A stretch of 64,000 bases of DNA from Trematomus loennbergii (Eukaryota; Chordata; Actinopteri; Perciformes; Nototheniidae): NCBI GenBank assembly GCA_012861695.1, contig JAAOOA010000166.1, forward strand, positions 527,236 to 591,235, written 5' to 3'. The notes beneath the pieces were generated by a model. The model was not told where the DNA came from. It was given only the letters and a program-made list of their open reading frames with translations, and did not search any database. Below are positions 20,458 to 33,656 of this stretch, piece after piece; positions within the stretch are counted from its first letter, which is position 1; each line of letters starts with the position of its first letter. Made by a program: the position numbers and the translations under genes.

Positions 20458-20925
20458 CTAAGGACAAGTTGTGCGAGATGCACAAACTGAGGGGAAAGTA
20501 TTTGAACACTTTGAATCATTCCACTTCTTTCCAAAGTTGTTGTGTACACAGTCTTCATCTCCTAGGTTGTTTGGTTCTCCTTTATACCAAAAGAAATACT
20601 TGACTGCACACCCATCAGACCACATCCATCTTCCTTCTTTGGCCATGTCATTGAGTCCGATCCATGTTGCTCCCTCATTAGGGTCAGAGCTTCTGATCAG
20701 GAGTTGGACAAAAACCTCTTCCTCTCTGCTGTGGATAGACACCAGGTTGCCTCCCTGGGACACACAGTAGAGCTCTGCATCAGCCCAGGTCGTCTTTGTG
20801 TTGAAGTACTTGTAGCAGCGGCCGTTGAAGGAGAACCAGAAGGAGGGACAGGTGTCTTGCTGGAGCTCATCTGAAGAAGACACAGCACCCAGAGCCAGGC
20901 CCAACAGGAAGAGGAAACCCAGCAT
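20458..20925 (-). CDS. secreted C-type lectin, copy 2
   Basis: Encodes exactly the same 155 residues as copy 1, including the EPN/WND sugar-site motifs and all eight cysteines. The only differences are outside the frame: the CAT run that abuts the start codon has 6 repeats here against 7 in copy 1. TATA box, CRE and E-box lie upstream and the poly(A) signal is at 20408-20413. It appears intact and expressible. Confidence 0.9.
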   Translation of the reverse strand: MLGFLFLLGLALGAVSSSDELQQDTCPSFWFSFNGRCYKYFNTKTTWADAELYCVSQGGNLVSIHSREEEVFVQLLIRSSDPNEGATWIGLNDMAKEGRWMWSDGCAVKYFFWYKGEPNNLGDEDCVHNNFGKKWNDSKCSNTFPSVCASRTTCP

Positions 20926-21021
20926 GATGATGATGATGATGTCACTGTCTCTGTCTGTGTAAGTTGCACTGAACCGTTGGAGAGGATGGAGATTGTGAAG
21001 CTTCTAGTGACAGGCTGCTTG

Positions 21022-21103
21022 TTATATATGTGTGGGAATGTGACGTCATTGTCACGTGACGTGATCACATGACCGGTGCCCGGTAAAATGTAAGTTATAA
21101 AAG
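21022..21103. promoter_or_regulatory. bidirectional promoter, unit 2
   Basis: Minus TATA 21022-21028, CRE 21041-21048, CACGTG 21053-21058, plus TATAAAAG 21096-21103, pyrimidine start 21126. Motifs unchanged from unit 1. Confidence 0.65.
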
Positions 21104-21320
21104 TTTTTCCGGCAGTTTCAGAAAACCTTTCTCTTGGCTGCACGGCACGCGCACTGTTCTCTCCCTCAAGGTAGGACTCGCGGGTTTAAGGTGGTTTTAT
21201 GGTCTTTTCAATGAACCTATGGAAGGGTCTCAGGTCAGTTTGTGTTTCATTAGGGCGAGGGCAAGATACGTTTTCCCATCATGGGGGGGAAACTCTTCAG
21301 ACATTCAAAGCACGAGACCT

Positions 21321-22266
21321 GGGGCCTCATTTATAAAGCTTTGCGTAGGATTCACGTGGAAGGTGGCTTACGTAGGACAAAGCAAATAAATACGCACAGA
21401 CATTTCCCGATTCATTAAACACAGCGTACCGGCGTAGGACTTGCGTGCCGGCACGTCCTACGCCGGTTTCCCTTTTTATAAATCACAATCAACTCGCAAT
21501 GCGGCGCAGCTTTTGCGGGCTTCACGTAACTCTCATCTGTGCCTATAAATAGTCAAAGAAACGCCCCGTATTAATATTCATTCAGACTGACTGCAGGAAG
21601 AAGATCGCAGGAAATGCCGACAGAACAGCTAAAAAAGACATTTCACACCGAGTCAGATTTTGGTTCTTTTGGGGAGGTCGAGACAAATCACATTGGTTCA
21701 AACTGCGTCCACCAAACAGAGTAGCAGCATGGAGGTCGGATCGTCACCAAATAAATAAGTGGTCCGAAAAGTTAAGTTAAAGTGAACCTATAGAAAAGCT
21801 ACACGGCGTCAGTTTAAAGTAATTCTGTCTTTCTGCTTACCGCATCATTTATGAGAATACCTTTCTTAACAAGAGAACATCATCGAGGGGTGATCAATAA
21901 CATTTCCGTTTTTATGTATTTCTCCAATGTGTGTGTGCACTGAGGAGTCTCAAACAGGCGTTTGTTTCATCATTTTAAGATTGGCTTCAATCAAGTTTTG
22001 CAAAGTAATTCTTCATATTTGATAAATGAGAGGTAACATTTTATTGATATTATTTCCACATATTTCTCTCCATTCTTCCTTCTGCCAACGGTGTCGCAGT
22101 TTCTCGTCTCTCCCGTTGTTGTGCGTACCGCGTACGGATGGGTCAGAGCGTGCGTGGAGGACCGCACATTTCCCCCTCAAGTTAATTTTTTATAAATCGC
22201 AAACAGTGCGTAGAAACTGGCGTAAGCCATCTTTTGAGCGGACGCACCGTTTATAAATGAGGCCCC
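21321..22266. mobile_element. MITE in intron 1, unit 2
   Basis: Same insertion and inverted ends (GGGGCCTCATTTATAAA) as in unit 1, so it predates the array. Confidence 0.7.
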
Positions 22267-22476
22267 AGGTCTGTTACAAGCAATGTGTTTTTAATATGGT
22301 GTTTTACTCCAAGTTGTAATAGTTTTGAAGCAACTTGTAGGTGTTTTGCAGAGTGTAGAAGTGCTCATAACCAGCCGAGCAACCCGGGGAACTGGCTATG
22401 GACGTTTGCTCACTTTCTTCTAGCTCTTATTATTCTTTATAACATCTGTTCTTGTGTTTAATCCATAGAGCTGAGT

Positions 22477-22934
22477 ATGAGCGTTCCCCCTCCTGGATGG
22501 AGCCAGGAGGATCTATTACTCTGTCAAAGTAAGCCTGGGTTTGAACCTTTTTTAATGCTATATTGAATTGGTGTTTGAGCAACTCTTAAGTTGCGTTTGG
22601 TTTTTAAAAGTCTACTGTCCTCTAGTGCTTTTTTAGTTTTCTTTTCTGTCAATAGTTCTCTTGTGTGCAGATTGTGGGCAACATCATTGACCAAGTGCTT
22701 GTGTTACAGGCTCCTCTCCCTCTGGGGGAACCTTGTCTGCTTTCAGTGGAGGGACTGCACCGGGTGACACTTTGAAAGGGTGAGGAAACTAACTCTCACT
22801 GTAATCATTTTGTAGAAGTTGTGCTTTGAGTAGTGTGTGCTTTTGTTCTCTTTGTGTCCCTCACAGTTAGCAGGCATTGTGACCTAGTGGACCAGACCTG
22901 CCCATCTGAGGAGGGGAAACCCACCATGTCATAG
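22477..22934 (+). CDS. predicted small spliced gene, copy 2
   Basis: Exon 1 21126-21170, exon 2 22469-22528, exon 3 22710-22779, exon 4 from 22874. Coding parts 22477-22528, 22710-22779 and 22874-22934 give the same 60-residue product as copy 1. Here the 3' UTR is uninterrupted and the AATAAA lies at 23006-23011, about 70 nt past the stop. This copy and those in units 3, 4 and 6 are the best templates for testing whether the transcript is real. Function unknown. Confidence 0.42.
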
Positions 22935-23775
22935 TGTAAAGTATGTTCACCCTGTTACCCGTTGACAGCTGCTGAACATTGACATGTTAACATGTGTATT
23001 TGTGAAATAAAGCTGCTTTCTATTTGCTCATGAATGCCTCTGTTATTGTCCTCGTGAAGGGAAGCCCCAACATCTGCAAAACAACTTTGGATTTAGATTG
23101 AGGGTCCACAGGTTCCTCCATCCCCTCAACAGGAGTTGGTGTTGTCAGCTCATATTAAAGGGGAGCCACAGTTACCACATATGCATCAGAGAGGGTGTTT
23201 TCACTGTTGGCCTAATATATGATTGGTCAACTGAACTTGGCAACACTAAACACAAGCACACCTTAACATGAGCAGAAACAGACGACCTGCTCACCTGGAG
23301 ATGTCGCACTAAACCTTCTCTACATTTTGACAAGGAGTAAATATATAAATCAAATGTTCTTTACATTCCAGAAATGTTCTTTACAATCGAGAAGATGGTC
23401 TGTTTTTAAAACGCTTTCTAGCAAGTGAAGACCAAGCTGCCCATCACACTAAAGCTTTGTAAACATTTCATTGAGTCACCACATTACCACGAATAATTCC
23501 CAGCTTGTGCAAAATGAAGATGAACATTAGGCAAAACAGACCATAAGCTTGTGTGGATATATCGTATAAAACGTAATGTATTCATTTCAGGTGAGACTTG
23601 TTGCTTTGTCTCATGTTTCTTTTCATTCACAACTGATCGTCGCACTGACTTGCTCCTCTGCTGCCCTCCAGTGGCCACAAGGCACAACAGCTACTTTTAC
23701 ATTACAGCATGTAGCTCCAAAGCACACAAGTATTTCCGGTAACACTTTATTTTGATAGTCCATCTGTTGACACTC

Positions 23776-24896
23776 TAATGCTGCGTTCACAGCGGACGCG
23801 ATGCGATGTATGGGGGCGGCGCGATTACATGTAAAGGCAATGCAGAGACGCGGACAGACGCGAATTCCCTCCGACGGCGCGCATGAAGCGGTGGACACGG
23901 CGCGATTGAACGGTGCCGCGTTAAACGCGAGAGTTCAATTTTTTTCAACTGGAGCGCCAAATTCACGTGACGCGTTCTCGCGGAAGCCAATCAGCGGTGA
24001 GGATCTCAGCCTGCCGTCACTGACGTTCAACCACACACATCAGCTGTTAGCTGTTAGCAGTTAGCACTCAGAGCTCACAGCTCATATCTGTTCAGAAACT
24101 GGACAAAAGTGAAACGAGTACAAACCACAGACTGCCTGTGTCATGGTGAATACAGTCGCTGCTTTATTTATGTCTGTATAGGCCGTTGTGAGTGTGGACG
24201 GTCGGAGCTATATATATATTTATTTTAAAAGGTTTTTCCCTGCCGTCTGTCTGCAGACTTGTCAAAGCATTAATTCATGGTTTCTACTAACCGGTATCAG
24301 TATGTTGTTACTTCGGCATCATTTAGAAACGTGTATTACAATTTAATCACGGTAAAATATGTTAATTTTGTTGTAGTTGTAGCTCCCGAGCCAGCGCGTC
24401 TTGTTTGAATGATGCGAGTAAACACAGCTGGCAGCCGCGGTGAACCTCCAGCGTTTAGAGCGATGCGATAGGAGCGATTATGCTGCGTTCACACCGGACG
24501 CGATGCGAATATTCGCTTCGCTCTAAACTTGTACTTGTTAAACTTTTGTCCAGTTTCTGAACAGATATGAGGAGCTGTGAGCTCTGTGTGCTAACTGCTA
24601 ACAGCTAATGGCTGATGTTGTGTGGTTGAACGTCGGTAACGTCAGTGACGGCAGGCTGAGATCCTCACCGCTGATTGGCTTCCGCGAGAACACGTCACGT
24701 GAATTTGACGCTCGAGTTGAACAAATTGAACTCTCGCGTTTGACGTGGCACCGTTCAATCGCCTCAATCGCGTGATTCGCGCCGCGTCCACCGCTTCATG
24801 CGCGCTGTCGGAGCGAATTCGCGTCTCTGCATTGACTTTACATGTAATCGCGCCGCCCCCAAACATCGCATCGCGTCCGGTGTGAACGCAGCATTA
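23776..24896. mobile_element. foldback element, long form, unit 2
   Basis: Left arm about 23776-24120 and right arm about 24500-24896 are near-perfect inverse copies, able to form a hairpin of roughly 350 bp around a 380-bp loop. A second, inner pair of ends (about 24479-24525 and 24894-24940) is a perfect 47-bp inverted repeat starting ATGCTGCGTTCACACCGG, flanked by TA on each side. Confidence 0.75.
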
Positions 24897-26907
24897 GAGC
24901 GAAGCGAATATTCGCATCGCGTCCGGTGTGAACGCAGCATAAGGCCGGTTCTCAATGTCGAGTACACATGCTGCAGAGCCACTATTTCAAGTATACTACG
25001 TCATAGAGTGGCGCAGAATGCTGGGCATTTAACATGCATTTAAACAGTCCTTCGGCGCCACTCGATGACTCAGGCCCAATCCCAAAGCACGCCCTACACC
25101 CTACCCCTACACACTCCCCCTCCGTGACGGAGTGAACTCCGTGGAGTGACACATGAGGCTCCCTCCTGTCAGATGGAGGGAGACAGCAAGCTTTGGGACG
25201 GCCTCCCCTCTCTCCGGCAGAAACAGGAAATGCCGTAACTGTATGTAACAACGGTTTCAAATCAGCTTCTCTTTGACCAAAAATAAAAATGAATAACTCA
25301 AATAAAACTCCAAACATCTTTAATTGTGTTACTTTTTTGTAAAGCTCTTTTAGTTTTAAACCTGATGTTTATAAGCTTCTTAGTTTTTGCAACAGTCGGT
25401 GACTAGGGATGTCTGTTCAAAACATTGCAAGCTTGAATAAATCATTTAAAGCAGTTATTTTTGCCAGACTTATTACTGAATATGGTTCTTAATGTGATAC
25501 CAAGTCCATCTGGACAGTCTTCATTTCCATCATTGTTGGGCTCTCCTGAACTCTAAGAGACAAAGAGAATGAACCCTAACTTGCTCCTGATTGCATGGCG
25601 ATCAGTGTGAGTGTGAGTCTCCTTCTCCCTTAGCAGGTGCATGCACTATATGAATGTGTGTATCCTGCTGTTCAGCTTGACTTATGTCAAAGTCATTTGA
25701 GGGCTCACGAGAGTGGAACAGTGCTATATCAATGCTGCCAATTCACCATATACACTATTTCTATCTCCTTCCCTCCTTCCTTTCCATGATCTTTGAACTG
25801 AAGCTGATACTCTAGTTGTGGGTTATTTGGGGTGTTTAAACTTGTAATACTGTTGTCCAGGGTGTGGTCCGTTTGCATTAGTCAACAATACACAGAAGGA
25901 TTGTGGGCACTTTGGTTTCACCCGGTTCTTTTCCAGTACCTCTTCAATCAAATAACACAAAGGAAAAACCCAAGAAGTTTGACTTTTTTTGAAAATGATG
26001 ATCAACCAACCAAAGGTTTATGTTTGAATAATTTAGATTGTTTTTGTTTCCCAACAAAAACCAAGAATCATTCATTTGATATGAATTGCATTGAAATCTG
26101 AGACGTAGGTGATAAACATGTCTGTAACCATGCTGCCATGCCGAGTTTCACGCCATGCCTGCTTGAATATACTCTATGCAAGTACTATTGACTATATATT
26201 GAATAGTGCATATATATATATATATATAATACTCTGTAATCTTAACTATATCTGATAGCTCAAGCCCTCCTTTCGTTAGTCTTAATGTCTTGTTTTATCA
26301 GAAAATAGTATCGAGTACATTTGAGGTTTGTACGTTTACGTCCATGTGACAGAGAAACATAAGTAGTGTCCCTGTCCATGAAACACCTGTTGTTCCCATA
26401 ACCAGAAAAAGAGTGATGGTACTTTTCCCAATAAATCATGTCGCTAAAACTAGACTCATCACTTTGAAGCATTCCTAAATCAAATCTGTGCAAAAGTTCA
26501 AGTTTATTGAACAAAACAATAACCAAAGCAGGACTATAGGGTCACCAGGAAAGAGCAGGTTCAGCCCGTTGGTCATCCACACACCAGGTGCCGTGAATAC
26601 CTGACCACATCCATGTGACCATTGAATGATATACAACTGTGTGTGGTTCAAACCAATACGTAGAATACCAGGAATAATAAGCAACGGCTCAAAATGTAAT
26701 AAATCAATATTATTTACTAAATGTATTGATATTTAAAAAAGGTGTAGAAATAATTCCTTTGATTAACCCCTGGAGTGTGAATATGGAACATTCATGAAAA
26801 TAAAGGTTAGACAAAAGGACTTCTGTTCACACACTTATATAAGTTTACATCTGTGTCTTTATTGTTATCATGTTAACAAAACAGGCGAACACGTAACATC
26901 TCAGCTG

Positions 26908-27375
26908 CTAAGGACAAGTTGTGCGAGATGCACAAACTGAGGGGAAAGTATTTGAACACTTTGAATCATTCCACTTCTTTCCAAAGTTGTTGTGTACACA
27001 GTCTTCATCTCCTAGGTTGTTTGGTTCTCCTTTATACCAAAAGAAATACTTGACTGCACACCCATCAGACCACATCCATCTTCCTTCTTTGGCCATGTCA
27101 TTGAGTCCGATCCATGTTGCTCCCTCATTAGGGTCAGAGCTTCTGATCAGGAGTTGGACAAAAACCTCTTCCTCTCTGCTGTGGATAGACACCAGGTTGC
27201 CTCCCTGGGACACACAGTAGAGCTCTGCATCAGCCCAGGTCGTCTTTGTGTTGAAGTACTTGTAGCAGCGGCCGTTGAAGGAGAACCAGAAGGAGGGACA
27301 GGTGTCTTGCTGGAGCTCATCTGAAGAAGACACAGCACCCAGAGCCAGGCCCAACAGGAAGAGGAAACCCAGCAT
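26908..27375 (-). CDS. secreted C-type lectin, copy 3
   Basis: Predicted protein identical to copy 1 (155 residues, signal peptide, one C-type lectin domain with EPN at 117-119 and WND at 135-137). The CAT run abutting the start has 5 repeats. Promoter motifs and poly(A) signal are preserved. No damage is visible in the coding frame. Confidence 0.9.
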   Translation of the reverse strand: MLGFLFLLGLALGAVSSSDELQQDTCPSFWFSFNGRCYKYFNTKTTWADAELYCVSQGGNLVSIHSREEEVFVQLLIRSSDPNEGATWIGLNDMAKEGRWMWSDGCAVKYFFWYKGEPNNLGDEDCVHNNFGKKWNDSKCSNTFPSVCASRTTCP

Positions 27376-27468
27376 GATGATGATGATGTCACTGTCTCTG
27401 TCTGTGTAAGTTGCACTGAACCGTTGGAGAGGATGGAGATTGTGAAGCTTCTAGTGACAGGCTGCTTG

Positions 27469-27550
27469 TTATATATGTGTGGGAATGTGACGTCATTGTC
27501 ACGTGACGTGATCACATGACCGGTGCCCGGTAAAATGTAAGTTATAAAAG
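27469..27550. promoter_or_regulatory. bidirectional promoter, unit 3
   Basis: Minus TATA 27469-27475, CRE 27488-27495, CACGTG 27500-27505, plus TATAAAAG 27543-27550, pyrimidine start 27573. Confidence 0.65.
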
Positions 27551-27767
27551 TTTTTCCGGCAGTTTCAGAAAACCTTTCTCTTGGCTGCACGGCACGCGCA
27601 CTGTTCTCTCCCTCAAGGTAGGACTCGCGGGTTTAAGGTGGTTTTATGGTCTTTTCAATGAACCTATGGAAGGGTCTCAGGTCAGTTTGTGTTTCATTAG
27701 GGCGAGGGCAAGATACGTTTTCCCATCATGGGGGGGAAACTCTTCAGACATTCAAAGCACGAGACCT

Positions 27768-28715
27768 GGGGCCTCATTTATAAAGCTTTGCGTAGGATTC
27801 ACGTGGAAGGTGGCTTACGTAGGACAAAGCAAATAAATACGCACAGACATTTCCCGATTCATTAAACACAGCGTACCGGCGTAGGACTTGCGTGCCGGCA
27901 CGTCCTACGCCGGTTTCCCTTTTTATAAATCACAATCAACTCGCAATGCGGCGCAGCTTTTGCGGGCTTCACGTAACTCTCATCTGTGCCTATAAATAGT
28001 CAAAGAAACGCCCCGTATTAATATTCATTCAGACTGACTGCAGGAAGAAGATCGCAGGAAATGCCGACAGAACAGCTAAAAAAGACATTTCACACCGAGT
28101 CAGATTTTGGTTCTTTTGGGAGGTCGAGACAAATCACATTGGTTCAAACTGCGTCCACCAAACAGAGTAGCAGCATGGAGGTCGGATCGTCACCAAAATA
28201 AATAAGTGGTCCGAAAAGTTAAGTTAAAGTGAACCTATAGAAAAGCTACACGGCGCGTCAGTTTAAAGTAATTCTGTCTTTCTGCTTACCGCATCATTTA
28301 TGAGAATACCTTTCTTAACAAGAGAACATCATCGAGGGGTGATCAATAACATTTCCGTTTTTATGTATTTCTCCAATGTGTGTGTGCACTGAGGAGTCTC
28401 AAACAGGCGTTTGTTTCATCATTTTAAGATTGGCTTCAATCAAGTTTTGCAAAGTAATTCTTCATATTTGATAAATGAGAGGTAACATTTTATTGATATT
28501 ATTTCCACATATTTCTCTCCATTCTTCCTTCTGCCAACGGTGTCGCAGTTTCTCGTCTCTCCCGTTGTTGTGCGTACCGCGTACGGATGGGTCAGAGCGT
28601 GCGTGGAGGACCGCACATTTCCCCCTCAAGTTAATTTTTTATAAATCGCAAACAGTGCGTAGAAACTGGCGTAAGCCATCTTTTGAGCGGACGCACCGTT
28701 TATAAATGAGGCCCC
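27768..28715. mobile_element. MITE in intron 1, unit 3
   Basis: Same insertion as in unit 1, with minor indels (one G lost near 28120; an extra CG near 28254). Confidence 0.7.
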
Positions 28716-28925
28716 AGGTCTGTTACAAGCAATGTGTTTTTAATATGGTGTTTTACTCCAAGTTGTAATAGTTTTGAAGCAACTTGTAGGTGTTTTGCAG
28801 AGTGTAGAAGTGCTCATAACCAGCCGAGCAACCCGGGGAACTGGCTATGGACGTTTGCTCACTTTCTTCTAGCTCTTATTATTCTTTATAACATCTGTTC
28901 TTGTGTTTAATCCATAGAGCTGAGT

Positions 28926-29383
28926 ATGAGCGTTCCCCCTCCTGGATGGAGCCAGGAGGATCTATTACTCTGTCAAAGTAAGCCTGGGTTTGAACCTTTT
29001 TTAATGCTATATTGAATTGGTGTTTGAGCAACTCTTAAGTTGCGTTTGGTTTTTAAAAGTCTACTGTCCTCTAGTGCTTTTTTAGTTTTCTTTTCTGTCA
29101 ATAGTTCTCTTGTGTGCAGATTGTGGGCAACATCATTGACCAAGTGCTTGTGTTACAGGCTCCTCTCCCTCTGGGGGAACCTTGTCTGCTTTCAGTGGAG
29201 GGACTGCACCGGGTGACACTTTGAAAGGGTGAGGAAACTAACTCTCACTGTAATCATTTTGTAGAAGTTGTGCTTTGAGTAGTGTGTGCTTTTGTTCTCT
29301 TTGTGTCCCTCACAGTTAGCAGGCATTGTGACCTAGTGGACCAGACCTGCCCATCTGAGGAGGGGAAACCCACCATGTCATAG
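28926..29383 (+). CDS. predicted small spliced gene, copy 3
   Basis: Exon 1 27573-27617, exon 2 28918-28977, exon 3 29159-29228, exon 4 from 29323. Coding parts 28926-28977, 29159-29228 and 29323-29383. Same predicted 60-residue product. AATAAA at 29455-29460. No unit-specific lesion seen in exons or splice sites. Confidence 0.42.
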
Positions 29384-30233
29384 TGTAAAGTATGTTCACC
29401 CTGTTACCCGTTGACAGCTGCTGAACATTGACATGTTAACATGTGTATTTGTGAAATAAAGCTGCTTTCTATTTGCTCATGAATGCCTCTGTTATTGTCC
29501 TCGTGAAGGGAAGCCCCAACATCTGCAAAACAACTTTGGATTTAGATTGAGGGTCCACAGGTTCCTCCATCCCCTCAACAGGAGTTGGTGTTGTCAGCTC
29601 ATATTAAAGGGGACCCCAGCCACAGTTACCACATATGCATCAGAGAGGGTGTTTTCACTGTTGGCCTAATATATGATTGGTCAACTGAACTTGGCAACAC
29701 TAAACACAAGCACACCTTAACATGAGCAGAAACAGACGACCTGCTCACCTGGAGATGTCGCACTAAACCTTCTCTACATTTTTGACAAGGAGTAAATGAT
29801 ATGAAATCAAATGTTCTTTACAATCTCCAGAAGATGTTGGTCGGGAGGGATAATGGTCTGTTTTTAAAACGCTTTCTAGCAAGTGAAGACCAAGCTGCCC
29901 ATCACACTAAAGCTTTGTAAACATTTCATTGAGTCACCACATTACCACGAATAATTCCCAGCTTGTGCAAAATGAAGATGAACATTAGGCAAAACAGACC
30001 ATAAGCTTGTGTGGATATATCGTATAAAACGTAATGTATTCATTTCAGGTGAGACTTGTTGCTTTGTCTCATGTTTCTTTTCATTCACAACTGATCGTCG
30101 CACTGACTTGCTCCTCTGCTGCCCTCCAGTGGCCACAAGGCACAACAGCTACTTTTACATTACAGCATGTAGCTCCAAAGCACACAAGTATTTCCGGTAA
30201 CACTTTATTTTGATAGTCCATCTGTTGACACTC

Positions 30234-31084
30234 TAATGCTGCGTTCACAGCGGACGCGATGCGATGTATGGGGGCGGCGCGATTACATGTAAAGGCAATG
30301 CAGAGACGCGGACAGACGCGAATTCCCTCCGACGGCGCGCATGAAGCGGTGGACACGGCGAGATTGAACGGTGCCGCGTTAAACGCGAGAGTTCAATTTT
30401 TTTCAACTGGAGCGCCAAATTCACGTGACGCGTTCTCGCGGAAGCCAATCAGCGGTGAGGATCTCAGCCTGCCGTCACTGACGTTCAACCACACAACATC
30501 AGCTGTTAGCTGTTAGCAGTTAGCACTCAGAGCTCACAGCTCATATCTGTTCAGAAACTGGACAAAAGTGAAACGAGTACAAACCACAGACTGCCTGTGT
30601 CATGGTGAATACAGTCGCTGCTTTATTTATGTCTGTATAGGCCGTTGTGAGTGTGGACGGTCGGAGCATATACTATATATTTATTTTAAAAGGTTTTTCC
30701 CCTGCCGTCTGTCTACAGACTTGTCAAAGCATTAATTCATGGTTTCTACTAACCGGTATCAGTATGTTGTTACTTCGGCATCATTTAGAAACGTGTATTA
30801 CAATTTAATCACGGTAAAATATGTTAATTTTGTTGTAGTTGTAGCTCCCGAGCCAGCGCGTCTTGTTTGAATGATGCGAGTAAACACAGCTGGCAGCCGC
30901 GGTGAACCTCCAGCGTTTAGAGCGAGCGATGCGATAGGAGCGATTATGCTGCGTTCGCGCCGCGTCCACCGCTTCATGCGCGCTGTCGGAGCGAATTCGC
31001 GTCTCTCCGCGTCTCTGCATTGACTTTACATGTAATCGCGCCGCCCCCAAACATCGCATCGCGTCCGGTGTGAACGCAGCATTA
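30234..31084. mobile_element. foldback element, short form, unit 3
   Basis: Carries the same GCTGCGTTC|GCGCCGCG junction as units 1 and 5, that is, the same loss of most of the right arm. Has an extra GAGC near 30921. Confidence 0.7.
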
Positions 31085-33095
31085 GAGCGAAGCGAATATT
31101 CGCATCGCGTCCGGTGTGAACGCAGCATAAGGCCGGTTCTCAATGTCGAGTACACATGCTGCAGAGCCACTATTTCAAGTATACTACGTCATAGAGTGGC
31201 GCAGAATGCTGGGCATTTAACATGCATTTAAACAGTCCTTCGGCGCCACTCGATGACTCAGGCCCAATCCCAAAGCACGCCCTACACCCTACCCCTACAC
31301 ACTCCCCCTCCGTGACGGAGTGAACTCCGTGGAGTGACACATGAGGCTCCCTCCTGTCAGATGGAGGGAGACAGCAAGCTTTGGGACGGCCTCCCCTCTC
31401 TCCGGCAGAAACAGGAAATGCCGTAACTGTATGTAACAACGGTTTCAAATCAGCTTCTCTTTGACCAAAAATAAAAATGAATAACTCAAATAAAACTCCA
31501 AACATCTTTAATTGTGTTACTTTTTTGTAAAGCTCTTTTAGTTTTAAACCTGATGTTTATAAGCTTCTTAGTTTTTGCAACAGTCGGTGACTAGGGATGT
31601 CTGTTCAAAACATTGCAAGCTTGAATAAATCATTTAAAGCAGTTATTTTTGCCAGACTTATTACTGAATATGGTTCTTAATGTGATACCAAGTCCATCTG
31701 GACAGTCTTCATTTCCATCATTGTTGGGCTCTCCTGAACTCTAAGAGACAAAGAGAATGAACCCTAACTTGCTCCTGATTGCATGGCGATCAGTGTGAGT
31801 GTGAGTCTCCTTCTCCCTTAGCAGGTGCATGCACTATATGAATGTGTGTATCCTGCTGTTCAGCTTGACTTATGTCAAAGTCATTTGAGGGCTCACGAGA
31901 GTGGAACAGTGCTATATCAATGCTGCCAATTCACCATATACACTATTTCTATCTCCTTCCCTCCTTCCTTTCCATGATCTTTGAACTGAAGCTGATACTC
32001 TAGTTGTGGGTTATTTGGGGTGTTTAAACTTGTAATACTGTTGTCCAGGGTGTGGTCCGTTTGCATTAGTCAACAATACACAGAAGGATTGTGGGCACTT
32101 TGGTTTCACCCGGTTCTTTTCCAGTACCTCTTCAATCAAATAACACAAAGGAAAAACCCAAGAAGTTTGACTTTTTTTGAAAATGATCAACCAACCAAAG
32201 GTTTATGTTTGAATAATTTAGATTGTTTTTGTTTCCCAACAAAAACCAAGAATCATTCATTTGATATGAATTGCATTGAAATCTGAGACGTAGGTGATAA
32301 ACATGTCTGTAACCATGCTGCCATGCCGAGTTTCACGCCATGCCTGCTTGAATATACTCTATGCAAGTACTATTGACTATATATTGAATAGTGCTATATA
32401 TATATATATATATAATACTCTGTAATCTTAACTATATCTGATAGCTCAAGCCCTCCTTTCGTTAGTCTTAATGTCTTGTTTATCAGAAAATAGTATCGAG
32501 TACATTTGAGGTTTGTACGTTTACGTCCATGTGACAGAGAAACATGATAAGTAGTGTCCCTGTCCATGAAACACCTGTTGTTCCCATAACCAGAAAAAGA
32601 GTGATGGTACTTTTCCCAATAAATCATGTCGCTAAAACTAGACTCATCACTTTGAAGCATTCCTAAATCAAATCTGTGCAAAAGTTCAAGTTTATTGAAC
32701 AAAACAATAACCAAAGCAGGACTATAGGGTCACCAGGAAAGAGCAGGTTCAGCCCGTTGGTCATCCACACACCAGGTGCCGTGAATACCTGACCACATCC
32801 ATGTGACCATTGAATGATATACAACTGTGTGTGGTTCAAACCAATACGTAGAATACCAGGAATAATAAGCAACGGCTCAAAATGTAATAAATCAATATTA
32901 TTTACTAAATGTATTGATATTTAAAAAAGGTGTAGAAATAATTCCTTTGATTAACCCCTGGAGTGTGAATATGGAACATTCATGAAAATAAAGGTTAGAC
33001 AAAAGGACTTCTGTTCACACACTTATATAAGTTTACATCTGTGTCTTTATTGTTATCATGTTAACAAAACAGGCGAACACGTAACATCTCAGCTG

Positions 33096-33563
33096 CTAAG
33101 GACAAGTTGTGCGAGATGCACAAACTGAGGGGAAAGTATTTGAACACTTTGAATCATTCCACTTCTTTCCAAAGTTGTTGTGTACACAGTCTTCATCTCC
33201 TAGGTTGTTTGGTTCTCCTTTATACCAAAAGAAATACTTGACTGCACACCCATCAGACCACATCCATCTTCCTTCTTTGGCCATGTCATTGAGTCCGATC
33301 CATGTTGCTCCCTCATTAGGGTCAGAGCTTCTGATCAGGAGTTGGACAAAAACCTCTTCCTCTCTGCTGTGGATAGACACCAGGTTGCCTCCCTGGGACA
33401 CACAGTAGAGCTCTGCATCAGCCCAGGTCGTCTTTGTGTTGAAGTACTTGTAGCAGCGGCCGTTGAAGGAGAACCAGAAGGAGGGACAGGTGTCTTGCTG
33501 GAGCTCATCTGAAGAAGACACAGCACCCAGAGCCAGGCCCAACAGGAAGAGGAAACCCAGCAT
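33096..33563 (-). CDS. secreted C-type lectin, copy 4
   Basis: Predicted protein identical to copies 1-3 and 6. The CAT run at the start has 5 repeats, as in units 3 and 5. Promoter and poly(A) signals are intact. Confidence 0.9.
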   Translation of the reverse strand: MLGFLFLLGLALGAVSSSDELQQDTCPSFWFSFNGRCYKYFNTKTTWADAELYCVSQGGNLVSIHSREEEVFVQLLIRSSDPNEGATWIGLNDMAKEGRWMWSDGCAVKYFFWYKGEPNNLGDEDCVHNNFGKKWNDSKCSNTFPSVCASRTTCP

Positions 33564-33656
33564 GATGATGATGATGTCACTGTCTCTGTCTGTGTAAGTT
33601 GCACTGAACCGTTGGAGAGGATGGAGATTGTGAAGCTTCTAGTGACAGGCTGCTTG

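Larger units (their letters stand above)
19026..25474. repeat. lectin array unit 2 (6.4 kb)
   Basis: Same order of parts as unit 1 without the hAT insertion. Unit-specific changes include a short deletion in the downstream spacer near 23340-23400. The stretches between named features are the same noncoding flank and spacer described for unit 1. Confidence 0.95.
25475..31662. repeat. lectin array unit 3 (6.2 kb)
   Basis: The most compact complete unit, same parts and order. Spacer text (CCCCAGCCACAG, GATATGAAATC) matches units 1 and 6 rather than its neighbours 2 and 4. Confidence 0.95.
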
